A stretch of 64,000 bases of DNA from Impatiens glandulifera (lineage: Eukaryota > Streptophyta > Magnoliopsida > Ericales > Balsaminaceae). Within the stretch, counting starts at the first letter, position 1. Each line of letters begins with the position of its first letter. Below the pieces are notes generated by a model. The model did no database searches, was not told the DNA's origin, and worked only from the letters and a program-made list of their open reading frames with translations. The position numbers and the translations under genes were made by a program. Shown here in pieces: positions 1 through 14,176 of this stretch. Where the stretch lies: contig NC_061862.1 in NCBI RefSeq assembly GCF_907164915.1, forward strand, positions 6,903,473 to 6,967,472, written 5' to 3'.

Positions 1-2383
1 ACTATGTATGAACAGTAAATCAAATAAACTAGCTAGCAACTGATCAAGTCAGGAATTTTCATAGTAACGTTGAAAATACGGCTATCATATTAAGTCGATC
101 TAAAAACGAGGAGATGAAAATCGATCTCTTGTACGAAAGGCATAATGTAGGCAGAAAGACAATGATATTTGTATACCTTCAGACTAGAGAGCTCGATCGA
201 TCGAAAATTGCTACTATTATATATTTCGGAAGGACCTCTCTCCCTCTCTCTCTCTCTCTTTTCCCCTTCCCTTCCCCCTCCCTCTCTTGCCCCCTCTCCC
301 TCTCTCTCCTACTATATATTTCGGAAGGACTGGACTCACTCCCTCTCTCCCCCTCCCCGTCTCCTTCTCTCTCTCCCTCCCTCCCTCCCTCTCTCCCTCT
401 CCCTTTCCCTCTCTCTCCCTTTCTCTCCCTCTTCTCTCTCTATCTCTATCTCTATCTCGGTACCTTTATGACAGATGTGTGGTTGATTCGACTTTGGTTG
501 ATCTCTAGAAGTTAAGCGTGGTTAATCTCCAGAAGTTGGATCACAAGAATAGCTAAGCAGCGTTGATAGCAATGCAAACCGCTCCAATGATCAGAACCTC
601 TATGACGCAACATATCTACATTTTAGATTTAGTGAGAGGACAGTAAGTTATGAATGTTACTTGATGGGATTAGCCAGTTTACATCGATCATTAGAACTTT
701 AATTACAAATGAAACACACAAGAATGAAATTAACAAATCAAAACAAGTCATTCCAGAATAATAGTAGAACCATGTATGGACAGTAAATCAAATAAATTAG
801 CTAGCAATTGATCAAGTCAGGGATTTTTATAGTAATGTAGAAACTATGGTTATTATATTAAGTCGATCTAAAAACGAGGAGAAGGAAATTGATTTAGTGA
901 GAGGTTAGTAAGTTAGGAATGTTACTTGACGGGATTATCTAATTTACATCGATCATTAGAACTTTAATTGCAAATGAAAAACGCAAGAAGGAAATTAACA
1001 AATCAAAACAAGTCATTCCAGAATAATAGTAAAACCATGTATGGACAGTAAATCAAATAAACTAGCTAGCAACTGATCAAGTCAGTGATTTTCATAGTAA
1101 CGTAGAAACTACGGCTATCATATTAAGTCGATCTAAAAATGAGGAGATGAAAATCGATCTCTTGTACGAAAGGCATAAGAAAGGCAGAAAGACAATGATA
1201 TTTGTATACCTTCAGACTGGAGAGCTTGATCGATCGAAAATTGCTACTATTATATATTTCGGAAGGACCTCTCTCCCTCTCTCCCTTTCTCTTTTCCCCT
1301 TCCCTTCCCCCTCCCTCTCTTGCCCCTCTCCCTCTCTCTCCTACTATATATTTTGGAAGGACTGGACTCACTCCCTCTCTCCCCCTCCCGTCTCCCTCTC
1401 TCTCTCCCTCCTTCTCTCCCTCTCTCCCTCTCCCATTCCCTCTCTCTTCTCTCTCTATCTCTATCTCTATCTCTATCTCGGTACCTTTATGACAGATGTG
1501 TGGTTGATTCGACTTTGGTTGATCTCTAGAAGTTAAGCGTGATTGATCTCCAGAAGTTGGATCACAAGAATAGCTAAGCAGCGTTGATAGCAATGCAAAC
1601 CGCTCCAATGATCAGAACCTCTATGACGCAACATATCTACATTTTAGATTTTGTGAGAGGACAGTAAGTTATGAATGTTACTTGATGGGATTAGCTAGTT
1701 TACATCGATCATTAGAACTTTAATTGCAAATGAAACACACAAGAATGAAATTAACAAATCAAAACAAGTCATTCCAGAATAATAGTAGAACCATGTATGG
1801 ACAGTAAATCAAATAAATTAGCTAGCAATTGATCAAGTAAGGGATTTTTATAGTAACATAGAAACTATGGTTATCATATTAAGTCGATCTAAAAACGAGG
1901 AGAAGGATGTTGATCTATTGTACGGAAGGCATAAGGAAGGCAGAAAGACAATGATATTTGTATACCTTCCAGACCGGAGAGCTCAATCGATCGAAAATTG
2001 CTACTACTATATATTCCGGAAGGACTAGACTCCCTCTCTCTCTCTCCCTCTCTCCTTCCCCCTTCCCTTCTCCTCCCTCTCTCCCTCTCTCCCCCTCTCC
2101 CTCTCTCTCTCTCTCTCCCTCTCCCTCTCCCTCTCCCTCTCCTTCTCCCTCTCCCTCTCCCTCTCTATCTCTATCATATTAAGTCGATCTAAAAACGAGG
2201 AGATGGAAATCGATCTCTTTTATGGAAGGTATAAGGAAGACAGAAAGACAATGATATTTGTATACCTTCTGGACCAGAGAGTTCGATCGATCAAAAATTA
2301 CTACTACTATTCCGGAAGGACTTGACTACCTCCCTCCCCCTCTCTCCCTCCCCCTCTCTCCCTCCCCTCCCCCTCTCCATGTA
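1..2383. repeat. Satellite array, block I
   Basis: Tandem units are recognised by a shared core (GATATTTGTATACCTT at about 164, 1197, 1953 and, in a truncated unit, 2253). A full unit reads: a conserved segment ending in a GAGCTCGATCGATCG-rich stretch, a first C/T tract, a short bridge (CTACTATATATTTCGGAAGGAC), a second C/T tract ending in CTATCTCTATCTCGG, then a conserved segment with two nearly identical TGGTTGATCTCCAGAAGTT copies. A partial unit lies at about 780-1020. Open frames here are runs of Ser/Pro/Leu (or Arg/Glu/Gly on the other strand) in all phases. They reflect the C/T tracts, not genes. Confidence 0.9.
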
Positions 2384-4375
2384 AGGAATTTTGTGGTCAC
2401 CTTCAAATAAGGAATTAGTACATTCACTAGTTGGGACTTGAAGTCACTTTCATTTCATATTAATTCAAACAAGATGATTTTATTGTGTTTTTAATGTATT
2501 AATATATGTTTTAGTTTAGGTATATTTTGTGTTAATTAAATGTATATCTACATCTCTATTGAAAATAATTTTTGTCTGTCACAAATTTATTAAGTTTTAT
2601 TAATAGTTTTCATTCAAAGTTAGATAATAAATTAAAATGTTTTCAAAAAGGGCATTGAATGTTTGATCAGTACGTATACAACTGTAAAATGTCATTTGAT
2701 ACATATATGTATAGTAGCTCTAATTTAAAAGTAACTGCTGCAACAGTCGGGAGAGGGAGAGGGATAGTTTCACTAATGGTACGTAATGGAGATGAAATTA
2801 TAAGAGAAAGAGTTTGTTTTTGAAATTGAAGAACTTAATTAGGCTATTTGTATGCAGAATATTTGATAAACACCATTGAAAAATAAAAAGGTTGTTCTCA
2901 TTACTCTCTGTCATTAAATAAACCTTATTTGAATGATTTTATATTATCAAAAAGTTTTTTATCTTATTTTTGTTATCTAATTATTCTATTTATAAATTAA
3001 AATAGTATAATGTTTTTATATTTTTATTAAATAAATGCAAACTAGAAGTAAAAGAATCATTATTAGAAATTTTATTTTTAATAAAACTGGCCTAGGTCAA
3101 ATTTACTTTTATTAGGTTTTTGTCCATGAAATATCTTCATTTCATTTAAATAATTGTAAAATAAAGTTTGATATTTAATTAAATATACTTTCTTTCTTTT
3201 GAACTTTCTAAAATATTGAGAGGTTTAGTTTTAGTTATTATTTGACGGTGTTATATTATGCTACACGGTTGCGGGTGTCCGGGAGAGGGAGGGGGAAGGG
3301 GAGAGAGAGGGAAAGGGGAGGAAGAGGGAGAGATTTCTATCTACTTTACCTAACGAATGAATTAGAAATAATTTGTATTTGTATGAGAAAACACTAATGG
3401 TACGTGTAAAATGGAGAAGAAATTATTAGAGAAATAGTTTGTTTTTGAAATTGAAGAACTTAATTAGGCTATTTGTATGCAGAATATTTGATAGTCACCA
3501 TTTGAAGAAAAAAAAAGGTTGTCCTTAGAGAAGGTTATAATCAATAGCTTTCGTCATCATTGCCATAAAAAGATTTAGGCTATACTTTTCTTATTTATTT
3601 TTATTATTATTATTATAATATATATATATATATATTAGAATAGGGTTGTGGGCTTTCAACTAGACTAAGATACATAGTCTACGCTGCTAAGATATTTCAT
3701 ATAAATGAAAAATCTTTATCAATTAAGGTATGGTTCTCTTTGAATTATTTAAAAAATTCATACAAAATTTATTTTTCAATTAATCACTTCTTACTAATCA
3801 CATCATTCGTATCATTAATTAAAATACAAAAATACTCTGTATTTTAAATTGTTATTTTTTATTTTATTTATATATATAAAAAATAATTAATATTTTTTCA
3901 AAATCATCACCCATCGTCTAATCTTTCTCTCTCTTAGTTTTTTAAAAACCCACAACCGAACAAGACCTAAGTTTTATGAAATTTTTTGCATCTGATTCTT
4001 TATAACTGTTAGTAAAGTGTTCACATGCAACATCTTTTTTTGGGTTGGGACTTGAAGCCACATATATAAAGTAATTAGGAGTTAAAGTCAAGAGACATTT
4101 TCATTTCATGTTTATTCAAATGAAATAAATTAATTTTTTTCTTCTTTTATAGATTTATTATTATAACCTATTAACAAAAGTTTTTCAATTTTCTCATAAA
4201 AAATCGCTTCAAATTAGCAATGAATGATTAATACATATTAAAGAACTTCGCTCTAAAATAAAATGCGTTTTAATAAGAGCAAAATTTTTCCCTTAATTTT
4301 TAAAATAAATTGGTTTGTATTAATTAATAAATTACTCTCTAATCAACATTGTCACCTAATTAGTAACTATTTTTT
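2384..4375. repeat. AT-rich spacer inside satellite, copy 1
   Basis: A non-satellite AT-rich segment begins after a C/T tract with ATGTAAGGAATTTTGTGG and returns to a partial satellite unit (bridge plus second tract) near 4376. It is homologous nearly throughout to 11346-14176. It contains an internal repeat: the stretch from CACTAATGGTACGT through GCAGAATATTTGAT occurs at about 2770-2870 and 3390-3492. A purine-rich (G/A) tract at about 3285-3332 has the opposite strand polarity to the satellite tracts. A TTA/TA microsatellite lies at about 3599-3637. No coding sequence was recognised. Confidence 0.8.
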
Positions 4376-7300
4376 TTAAAATATTTTGGAAGGACTCGAC
4401 TCCCTCCCTCTCTCCCCCTTCCCCTCTCCCTCTCTCTCCCTCCCTCCCTCTCTCCTTCTCTCCCTCTCCCTCTCTCTCCCTTTCTCTCCCTCTCGCTCTA
4501 TCTCTATCTCGGTACCTTTATAACAGATGTGTGGTTGATTCGACTTTGGTTGATCTCCAGAAGTTAAGCGTGGTTGATCTCCAGAAGTTGGATCAACAGG
4601 ATTAGATAAGTAGCGTTGATAGCAATGCAAACCGCTCCAATGATCAGGACCTCCACGCAACCTACCTACATTTTAGATTTAGTGAGAGGTTAGTAAGTTA
4701 GGAATGTTACTTGACGGGATTATCTAGTTTACATCGATCATTAGAACTTTAATTGTAAATGAAACACGCAAAAAGGAAATTAACAAATCAAAATAACTCA
4801 TTCCAGAATAATAGTAGAACCATGTATGGACAGTAAATCAAATAAACTAGCTAACAACTGATCAAGTCAGGGATTTTCATAGTAACGTAGAAACTACGGC
4901 TATCATATTAAGTCGATCTAAAAACGAGGAGATGGAAATCGATCTCTTGTACTGATGGCATAAGGAAGTCAGAAAGACAATGATATTTGTATACCTTCCG
5001 GACCGGAGAGCTCGATCGATCGAAAATTGCTACTAATATATATTCCGGAAGGACCTCTCTCCCTCTCTCTCTCCCCCTCTCTCCTTCCCCCTTCCCCTCC
5101 CCCTCCCCCTCTCCCTCTCTCTCCTACTATATATTTCGGAACGACTAGACTCCCTCCCTCTCCCTCTCTCTCCCTTTCTCTCCCTCTCTCTATCTCTATC
5201 TCGGTACCTTTGTGATAGATGTGTGGTTGATTCGACTTTGGTTGATCTCCAGAAGTTAAGCGTGGTTGATCTCCAGAAGTTGGATTAATAGGAATAGCTA
5301 AGCAGCGTTGATAGCAATGCAAACCGCTCCAATGATCAGGACCTCTATGATGCAACCTACCTAAATTTTATATTTAGTGAGAGAACAGTAAGTTAGGAAT
5401 GTTACTTGACGGTATTAGTTAGTTTACATCGATCATTAGAACTTTAATTGCAAATGAAACACGCAAGAAGGAAATTAACAAATCAAAATAACTCATTCCA
5501 GAATAATAGTAGAACCATGTATGGACAGTAAATCAAATAAACTAGCTAACAACTGATCAAGTCAGGGATTTTCATAGTAACGTAGAAACTACGGCTATCA
5601 TATTAAGTCGATCTAAAAACGAGGAGATGGAAATCGATCTCTTGTACTGATGGCATAAGGAAGTCAGAAAGACAATGATATTTGTATACCTTCCGGACCG
5701 GAGAGCTCGATCGATCGAAAATTGCTACTACTATATATTCCGGAAGGACCTCTCTCCCTCTCTCTCTCCCCCTCTCTCCTTCCCCCTTCCCCTCCCCCTC
5801 TCCCTCTCTCTTCTACTATATATTTCGGAACGACTAGACTTCCTCCCTCTCCCTCTCTCTCCCTTTCTCTCCCTCTCTCTATCTCTATCTCGGTACCTTT
5901 GTGATAGATGTGTGGTTGATTCGACTTTGGTTGATCTCCAGAAGTTAAGCGTGGTTGATCTCCAGAAGTTGGATTAATAGGAATAGCTAAGCAGCGTTGA
6001 TAGCAATGCAAACCGCTCCAATGATCAGGACCTCTATGATGCAACCTACCTAAATTTTATATTTAGTGAGAGAACAGTAAGTTAGGAATGTTACTTGACG
6101 GTATTAGTTAGTTTACATCGATCATTAGAACTTTAATTGCAAATGAAACACGCAAGAAGGAAATTAACAAATCAAAACAAGTCATTCCAGAATAATAGTA
6201 GAACCATGTATGGACAGTAAATCAAATAAACTAGCTAGCAACTGATCAAGTTTCATAGTAACGTAGAAACTACGGCTATCATATTAAGTCGATCTAAAAA
6301 CGATGAGATGGAAATCGATCTCTTGTACGGAAGTCATAAGGAAGGCAAAAAGACAATGATATTTGTATACCTTCTAGACCGGAGAGCTCGATCGATCGAA
6401 AATTGCTACTACTATATATTCTGGAAGGACCTCTTCTCTCTCTCTCTCTCTCTCTCCTTCCCCTCCCCCTCCCTCCCTCTCTTTCCCTCTCCCCCTCTCC
6501 CTCTCTCTCCTACAATATATTTTGGAAGGACTAGACTCCCTCCGTCTCTCCCCCTTCCCCTCTCCCTCTCTCTCCCTCTCTCCTTCTCTCTCTCCCTGTC
6601 CCTCTCTCTCCTTCTCTCTCTTTTTCTCTCTCTCTCTATCTCTATATCGGTACCTTTATGATAGATGTGTGGTTGATTCGACTTTGGTTGATCTCTAGAA
6701 GTTAATCGTGGTTGATCTCCAGAAGTTTGATCAATAGGAATAGCTAAGCAGCGTTGATAGCAATGTACACCGCTCCAATGATCAGGACCTCTATGATGCA
6801 ACATACCTACATTTTAGATTTAGTGAGAGAACAGTAAGTTAGGAATGTTACTTGACGGTATTAGTTAGTTTACATCGATCATTAGAACTTTAATTGCAAA
6901 TGAAACACGCAAGAAGGAAATTAACAAATCAAAACAAGTCATTCCAGAATAATAGTAGAACCATGTATGGACAGTAAAACAAATAAACTAGCTAGCAATT
7001 GATCAAGTCAGGGATTTTCATAGTAACGTAGAAACTACGGTTATCATATTAAGTCGATCTAAACACGAGAAGATGGAAATCGATCTCTTGTACGTAATGC
7101 ATAAGGAAGGCAAAAAGACAATGATATTTGTATACCTTCCAGACCGGAGAGCTCGATCGATCGAAAATTGCTACCACTATATATTCCGGAAGGACTGGAC
7201 TCCATCTCTCTCTCTCTCTCCCTCTCTCCTTCTCCCTTCCCTTCTCATCCCCCTCCCTCTCTTTCCCCCTCTCCCTCTCCCTCTACTATATATTTCGGAA

Positions 7301-9429
7301 GGACTAGACTCCCTCCCTCTCTCCCCCTCTTCCTCTCCCTCTCCCTCTCTCCCCCTCTCTATCTCTATCTCGATACCTTTATGACAAATATGTGGTTGAT
7401 TCGACTTTGGTTGATCTCCAGAAGTTATTCGTGATTGATCTCTAGAAGTTGGATCAACAGGAATAGCTAAGCAGCGTTGATAGCAATGCAAACCGCTCCA
7501 ATGATCAAGACCTCTATCCAACCTACCTACATTTTAGATTTAGTTAGAGGATAGTAAGTTAGGAATGTTACTTAATGGGATTAGCTAGTTTACATCGATC
7601 ATTAGAACTTTAATTGCAAATGAAAAAAAACGCAAGAAGGAAATTAACAAATCAAAACAAGTCATTCCAGAATAATAGTAAAACCATGTATGGACAGTAA
7701 ATCAAATAAACTAGCTAGCAACTGATCAAGTCAGGGATTTTCATAGTAACGTAGAATCTACGGCTATCATATTAAGTCAATCTAAAAACGAGGAGATGAA
7801 AATCGATCTCTTGTACGAAAGGCATAAGGAAGGCAGAAAGACAATGATATTTGTATACTTTCAAACTGGAGAGCTCAATCGATTGAAAATTGCTACTATT
7901 ATATATTTCGGAAGGACCTCTCTCCCTCTCTCTTTTCCCCTTCCCTTCCCCCTCCCTCTCTTTTCCCCTATCCCTCTCTCTCCTACTATATATTTCAGAA
8001 GGACTGGACTCACTCCCTCTCTCCCCTTCCCCGTCTCCTCTCTCTCCCTCCCTCCCTCCCTCTCTCCCTCTCCCTCTCCCTTTCCCTCTCTCTCCCTTTC
8101 TCTCCCTCTTCTCTCTCTATCTCTATCTCTATCTCGGTACCTTTATGACAGATGTGTGATTGATTCGACTTTGGTTGATCTCTCGAAGTTAAGCGTGGTT
8201 GATCTCTAGAAGTTGGATCACAAGAATAGCCAAGCAGCGTTGATAGCAATGCAAACCGCTCCAATGATCAGAACCTCTATGACGCAACATATCTACATTT
8301 TAGATTTAGTGAGAGGACAGTAAGTTATGAATGTTACTTGATGGGATTAGCTAGTTTACATCGATCATTAGAACTTTAATTACAAATGAAACACACAAGA
8401 ATGAAATTAACAAATCAAAATAACTCATTCCAGAATAATAGTCGAACCATGTATGGACAGTAAATCAAATAAACTAGCTAACAACTGATCAAGTCAGGGA
8501 TTTTCATAGTAACGTAGAAACTACGGCTATCATATTAAGTCGATCTAAAAACGAGGAGATGGAAATCGATCTCTTGTACGGATGGCATAAGGAAGGCATA
8601 AAGACAATGATATTTGTATACCTTCCGGACCGGAGAGCTCGATCGATCGAAAATTGCTACTACTATATATTCCGGAAGGACCTCTCTCCCTCTCTCTCTC
8701 CCCCTCTCTCCTTCCCCCTTCCCCCTCTCCCTCTCTCTCCTACTATATATTCGGAACGACTGGACTCCCTCCCTCTCCCTCTCTCTCCCTTTCTCTCCCT
8801 CTCTCTATCTCTATCTCGGTACCTTTATGATAGATGTGTGGTTGATTCGACTTTGGTTGATCTCCAGAAGTTAAGCGTGGTTGATCTCCAGAAGTTGGAT
8901 CAACAGGAATAGCTAAGCAGCGTTGATAGCAATGCACACCGCTCCAATGATCAGGACCTCTATGATCCAACCTACCTACATTTTAGATTTACTGAGAGAA
9001 CAGTAAGTTAGGAATGTTACTTGACGGTATTAGTTAGTTTACATCGTTCATTAGAACTTTAATTGCAAATGAAACACGCAAGAAGGTAATTAACAAATCA
9101 AAACAAGTCATTCCAGAATAATAGTAGAACCATGTATGGACAGTAAATCAAATAAACTAGCTAGCAACTGATCAAGTCAGGGATTTTCATAGTAACGTAG
9201 AAACTACGGTTATCACATTAAGTCGATCTAAACACGAGAAGATGGAAATCGATCTCTTGTACGTAATGCATAAGGAAGGCAGAAAGACAATGATATTTGT
9301 ATACCTTCCAGACCGGAGAGCTCGATCGATCGAAAATTGCTACCACTATATATTCCGGAAGGACTGGACTCCCTCTCTCTCTCCCTCTCTCCTTCTCCCT
9401 TCCCTTCTCCTCCCCCTCCCTCTCTTTCC

Positions 9430-9508
9430 CCCTCTCCCTCTCCCTCTCCCTCTCCCTCTCCCTCTCCCTCTCCCTCTCCCTCTCCCTCTCCCTCTCCCTC
9501 TCCCTCTA
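9430..9508. repeat. (CCCTCT)n tract in satellite unit
   Basis: About 13 uninterrupted CCCTCT hexamers on the + strand, which is (GGGAGA)n on the - strand. Neighbouring units have the same tract in much shorter or impure form, so the hexamer has expanded within this unit. Confidence 0.9.
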
Positions 9509-11030
9509 CTATATATTTCGGAAGGACTAGACTCCCTCCCTCTCTCCCCCTCCCCCTCTTCCTCTCCCTCTCCCTCTCCCTCTCTCCCTCTATCTCTATC
9601 TCTATCTCGATACCTTTATGACTAATATGTGGTTGATTCGACTTTGGTTGATCTCCAGAAGTTATTCGTGGTTGATCTCTAGAAGTTGGATCAACAGGAA
9701 TAGCTAAGCAGCGTTGATAGCAATGCAAACCGCTCCAATGATCAGGACCTCTACGCAACCTACCTACATTTTAGATTTAGTTAGAGGATAGTAAGTTAGG
9801 AATGTTACTTGACGGGATTATCTAGTTTACATCGATCATTAGAACTTTAATTGCAAATGAAAAACGCAAGAAGGAAATTAACAAATCAAAACAAGTCATT
9901 CCAGAATAATAGTAAAACTATGTATGAACAGTAAATCAAATAAACTAGCTAGCAACTGATCAAGTCAGGGATTTTCATAGTAACGTAGAAAATACGGCTA
10001 TCATATTAAGTCGATCTAAAAACGAGGAGATGAAAATCGATCTCTTGTACGAAAGGCATAATGTAGGCAGAAAGACAATGATATTTGTATACCTTCAGAC
10101 TAGAGAGCTCGATCGATCGAAAATTGCTACTATTATATATTTCGGAAGGACCTCTCTCCCTCTCTCCCTCTCTCTTTTCCCCTTCCCTTCCCCCTCCCTC
10201 TCTTGCCCCCTCTCCCTCTCTCTCCTACTATATATTTCGGAAGGACTGGACTCACTCCCTCTCTCCCCCTCCCCGTCTCCTTCTCTCTCTCCCTCCCTCC
10301 CTCCCTCTCTCCCTCTCCCTCTCCCTCTCCCTTTCCATCTCTCTCCCTTTCTCTCCCTCTTCTCTCTATCTCTATCTCTATCTCTATCTCGGTACCTTTA
10401 TGACAGATGTGTGGTTGATTCGACTTTGGTTGATCTCTAGAAGTTAAGCGTGGTTAATCTCCAGAAGTTGGATCACAAGAATAGCTAAGCAGCGTTGATA
10501 GCAATGCAAACCGCTCCAATGATCAGAACCTCTATGACGCAACATATCTACATTTTAGATTTAGTGAGAGGACAGTAAGTTATGAATGTTACTTGATGGG
10601 ATTAGCTAGTTTACATCGATCATTAGAACTTTAATTACAAATGAAACACACAAGAATGAAATTAACAAATCAAAACAAGTCATTCCAGAATAATAGTAGA
10701 ACCATGTATGGACAGTAAATCAAATAAATTAGCTAGCAATTGATCAAGTCAGGGATTTTTATAGTAACGTAGAAACTATGGTTATTATATTAAGTCGATC
10801 TAAAAACGAGGAGAAGGAAATTGATTTATTGTACGGAAGGCATAAGGAAGGCAGAAAGACAATGATATTTGTATACCTTCCGGACCGGAGAGCTCAATCG
10901 ATCGAAAATTGCTACTACTATATATTCCGGAAGGACTAGGCTCCCTCTCTCTCTCCCTCTCTCATTCTCCCTTCCCTTCTCCTCCACCCCCTCTCCCTCT
11001 CTCTCCCTCTCCCTCTCCCTCTCTCTCTCT

Positions 11031-11098
11031 CCCTCTCCCTCTCCCTCTCCCTCTCCCTCTCCCTCTCCCTCTCCCTCTCCCTCTCCCTCTCCCTCTCT
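11031..11098. repeat. (CCCTCT)n tract in satellite unit
   Basis: About 11 nearly pure CCCTCT hexamers just before a unit that lacks the bridge and second tract. The same junction in the 5-prime copy (about 2115-2165) is shorter and less regular. Confidence 0.85.
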
Positions 11099-11345
11099 AT
11101 CTCTATCATATTAAGTCGATCTAAAAACGAGGAGATGGAAATCGATCTCTTTTATGGAAGGCATAAGGAAGACAGAAAGACAATGATATTTGTATACCTT
11201 TTGGAACGGAGAGTTCGATCGATCAAAGATTTCTACTACTATTCCGGAAGGACTAGACTACCTCCCTCCCCCTCCCCTCTCTCTTCCCTCCCCCTCCCCT
11301 CTCTCTTCCCTCCCCCTCCCCCTCCCCCTCCCCCTCCCCCTCTCC

Positions 11346-13299
11346 ATGTAAGGAATTTTGTGGTCACCTTCATATAAGGATTAGTACATTCACTAGTTGG
11401 GACTTGAAGTCACTTTCATTTCATGTTAATTCAAACAAGATGATTTTGTTGTGTTTTTAATGTATTAATATATGTTTTAGTTTAGGTATATTTTGTATTA
11501 ATTAGATGTATATCTACATCTCTATTGAACATAATTTTTGTCTGTCACAAATTTAATAAGTTTTATTAATAGTTTTCATTCAAAGTTAGATAATAAATTA
11601 AAATGTTTTCAAAAAGGGCATTGATTGTTTGATCAGTACATATACAACTGTAAAATGTCATTTAATACATATATGTATAGTAGCTCTAATTTAAAAATCA
11701 ATTGCTGCAACAGTCGGGAGAGGAAGAGGAATAGTTTCACTAATGGTACGTAATGGAGATGAAATTATAAGAGAAATAGTTTGTTTTTGAAATTGAAGAA
11801 CTTAATTAGGCTATTTGTATGCAGAATATTTGATAAACACCGTTGAAAAATAAAAAGGTTGTTCTCATTACTCTCTGTCATGAAATAAACCTTATTTGAA
11901 TGATTTTTTATTATCAAAAAGTGTTTTATCTTATTTTTGTTATCTAGTTATTCTATTTATAAATTAAAATAGTATAATGTTTTTATATTTTTATTAAATA
12001 AATGCAAACTAGAAGTAAAAGAATCATTATTAGCAATTTTATTTTTAATAAAACTGGGCTAGGTCAATTTTCCTTTTATTAGGTTTTTCTCCATGAAATA
12101 TCTTCATTTCATTTAAATGATTGTAAAATAAAGTTTGATATTTAATTAAATATATTTTTTTATCTTTTTAGCTTTCTAAAATATTGATAGGTTTAGTTCT
12201 AGCTGTTTTTTTGGCGGTGTTATATTATGCTACACGGTTGCGGTCGAACACAAAATTTTGAATCTCTTCAGGGTAGGGAGAGGGAGAAGGAGAGGGAGGG
12301 AGAAAGAAAGGGGGAGAGATAGAGGGAGAGAGAGGGGGAGAGGGATAGAGAGAGAGGGGGGAAAGGGGAAAGGGGAAAGGGGGAGGGAGAGGGAGAGATT
12401 TCCATCTACTCTTACTTAACGAATGAATTCGAAATAATTTGTGTTTATATGAGAAAACACTAATGGTACGTATAAAATGAAGATGAAATTATTAGAGAAA
12501 TAATTTGTTTTTGAAATTTTAGAACTTAATTAGGCTATTTGTATACAGAATATTTGATAGTCACCATTGAAAAAAAAAATTGTTCTCATTACTCCCTGCC
12601 AGGAAATAAACCTTGTTTGAATGATTTTTTATTATCAAAAAGTGTCTTATCTTATACTTTTTATCTAATTATTCTATTTACAAATTAAAATAGATAATGT
12701 TTTTATATTTTTATTAAATAAATGCAAACTATAAGTAAAAGAATCATTATTAGCAATTTTATTTTTAATAAAACTGGCCTAGGTCAATTTTTCTTTTATT
12801 ATATTTTTGCCCATGAAATATCTTCATTTCATTTAAATGATAGTAAAATAAAGTTTGATATTTAATTAAATATACTTTCTTTCTTTTGAACTTTCTAAAA
12901 TATTGAGAGGTTTAGTTTTAGTTATTTTTTGACGGTGTTATATTATGCTACACAGTTGCGTGTGTCCGGGAGAGGGAGGGGGAGAGGGAGAGGGAGAGGG
13001 AGAGAGAGGGAAAGGGGAGGAAGAGGGAGAGATTTCCATCTACTTTACCTAACGAATGAATTAGAAATAATTTGTATTTGTATGAGAAAACACTAATGGT
13101 ACGTATAAAATGGAAAAGAAATTATTAGAGAAATAGTTTGTTTTTGAAATTGAAGAACTTAATTAGGCTATTTGTAAGTAGAATATTTGATAGTTACCAT
13201 TTGAAGAAAAAACAAGGTTGTTCTTAGAGAAGGTTATAATCAATAACTTTCGTCATCATTGCCAAAAAAGGATTTAGGCTATACTTTTCTTATTTATTT

Positions 13300-13344
<45 letters not shown>

Positions 13345-13967
13345 TAGGGTTGTGGGCTTTCAACTAGACTAAGATACATAGTCTACGCTGCTAAGATATT
13401 TCATATAAATGAAAAATCTTTATTAATTAAGGTCTGGTTCTCTTTGAATTATTTAAAAAATTCATACAAAATAAAATTTTCAATTAATCACTTCTTACTA
13501 ATCACATCATTCGTATCATTAATTAAAATACAAAAATACTCTGTATTTTAAATTGTTATTTTTTATTTTATTTATATATATAAAAAATAATTAATATTTT
13601 TTCAAAATCATCACCCATCATCTAATCTTTCTCTCTCTTGGTTTTTAAAAACCCACAACCGAACAAGACCTAAGTTTTATGAAATTTTTTGCATCCGATT
13701 CTTTTTAACTGTTAGTAAAGTGTTCACATGCAACATCTTTCTTTGGGTTGGGACTTGAAGCCACATATATAAAGTAATTAGAAGTTAAAGTCAAGAGACA
13801 TTTTCATTTCATGTTTATTCAAATGAAATAAATTAATTTTTTTCTTTTTTTATAGATTTATTATTATAACCTATTAACAAAAGTTTTTCAATTTTCTCAT
13901 CAAAATTTTAACGGTGTAGTTTAAGTCAATAAATAATTCTATCAAATATATTTTTATCATTCTAATA

Positions 13968-14002
<35 letters not shown>

Positions 14003-14176
14003 AAATCGCTTCAAATTAGCAATGAATGATTAATACATATTAAAGAACTTCGCTCTAAAATAAAATGCGTTTTAATAAGAGCAAAATTTTTCCCTTAATT
14101 TTTAAAATAAATTGGTTTGTATTAATTAATGAATTACTCTCTAATCAACTTTGTCACCTAATCAGTAACTATTTTT
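11346..14176. repeat. AT-rich spacer inside satellite, copy 2
   Basis: Homologous to 2384-4375 but longer. The internal module beginning near CACTAATGGTACGT is present three times (about 11735, 12450 and 13090) instead of twice. A segment of about 100 bp with an AT microsatellite (about 13907-14000) is absent from copy 1. Purine-rich tracts at about 12270-12400 and 12967-13030 are G/A-rich on the + strand, the reverse of the satellite tracts. AT microsatellites lie at about 13312-13339 and 13970-13998. No coding sequence was recognised. Confidence 0.8.

Larger units (their letters stand above)
4376..11345. repeat. Satellite array, block II
   Basis: This continues the same satellite, with core positions at about 4982, 5677, 6358, 7123, 7846, 8609, 9292, 10080, 10864 and a truncated 11185. 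Periods are therefore about 680-790 bp. The first piece (4376-4680) is a partial unit that starts in the bridge before the second C/T tract. Neighbouring units 4982 and 5677 are almost identical, which suggests recent local amplification. The segment from about 9917 repeats the start of the window at an offset of 9916 bp. Confidence 0.9.

Noticed and set aside
9430..9508. Telomere-like repeat
   Set aside because: The unit is CCCTCT, not the plant telomere CCCTAAA.
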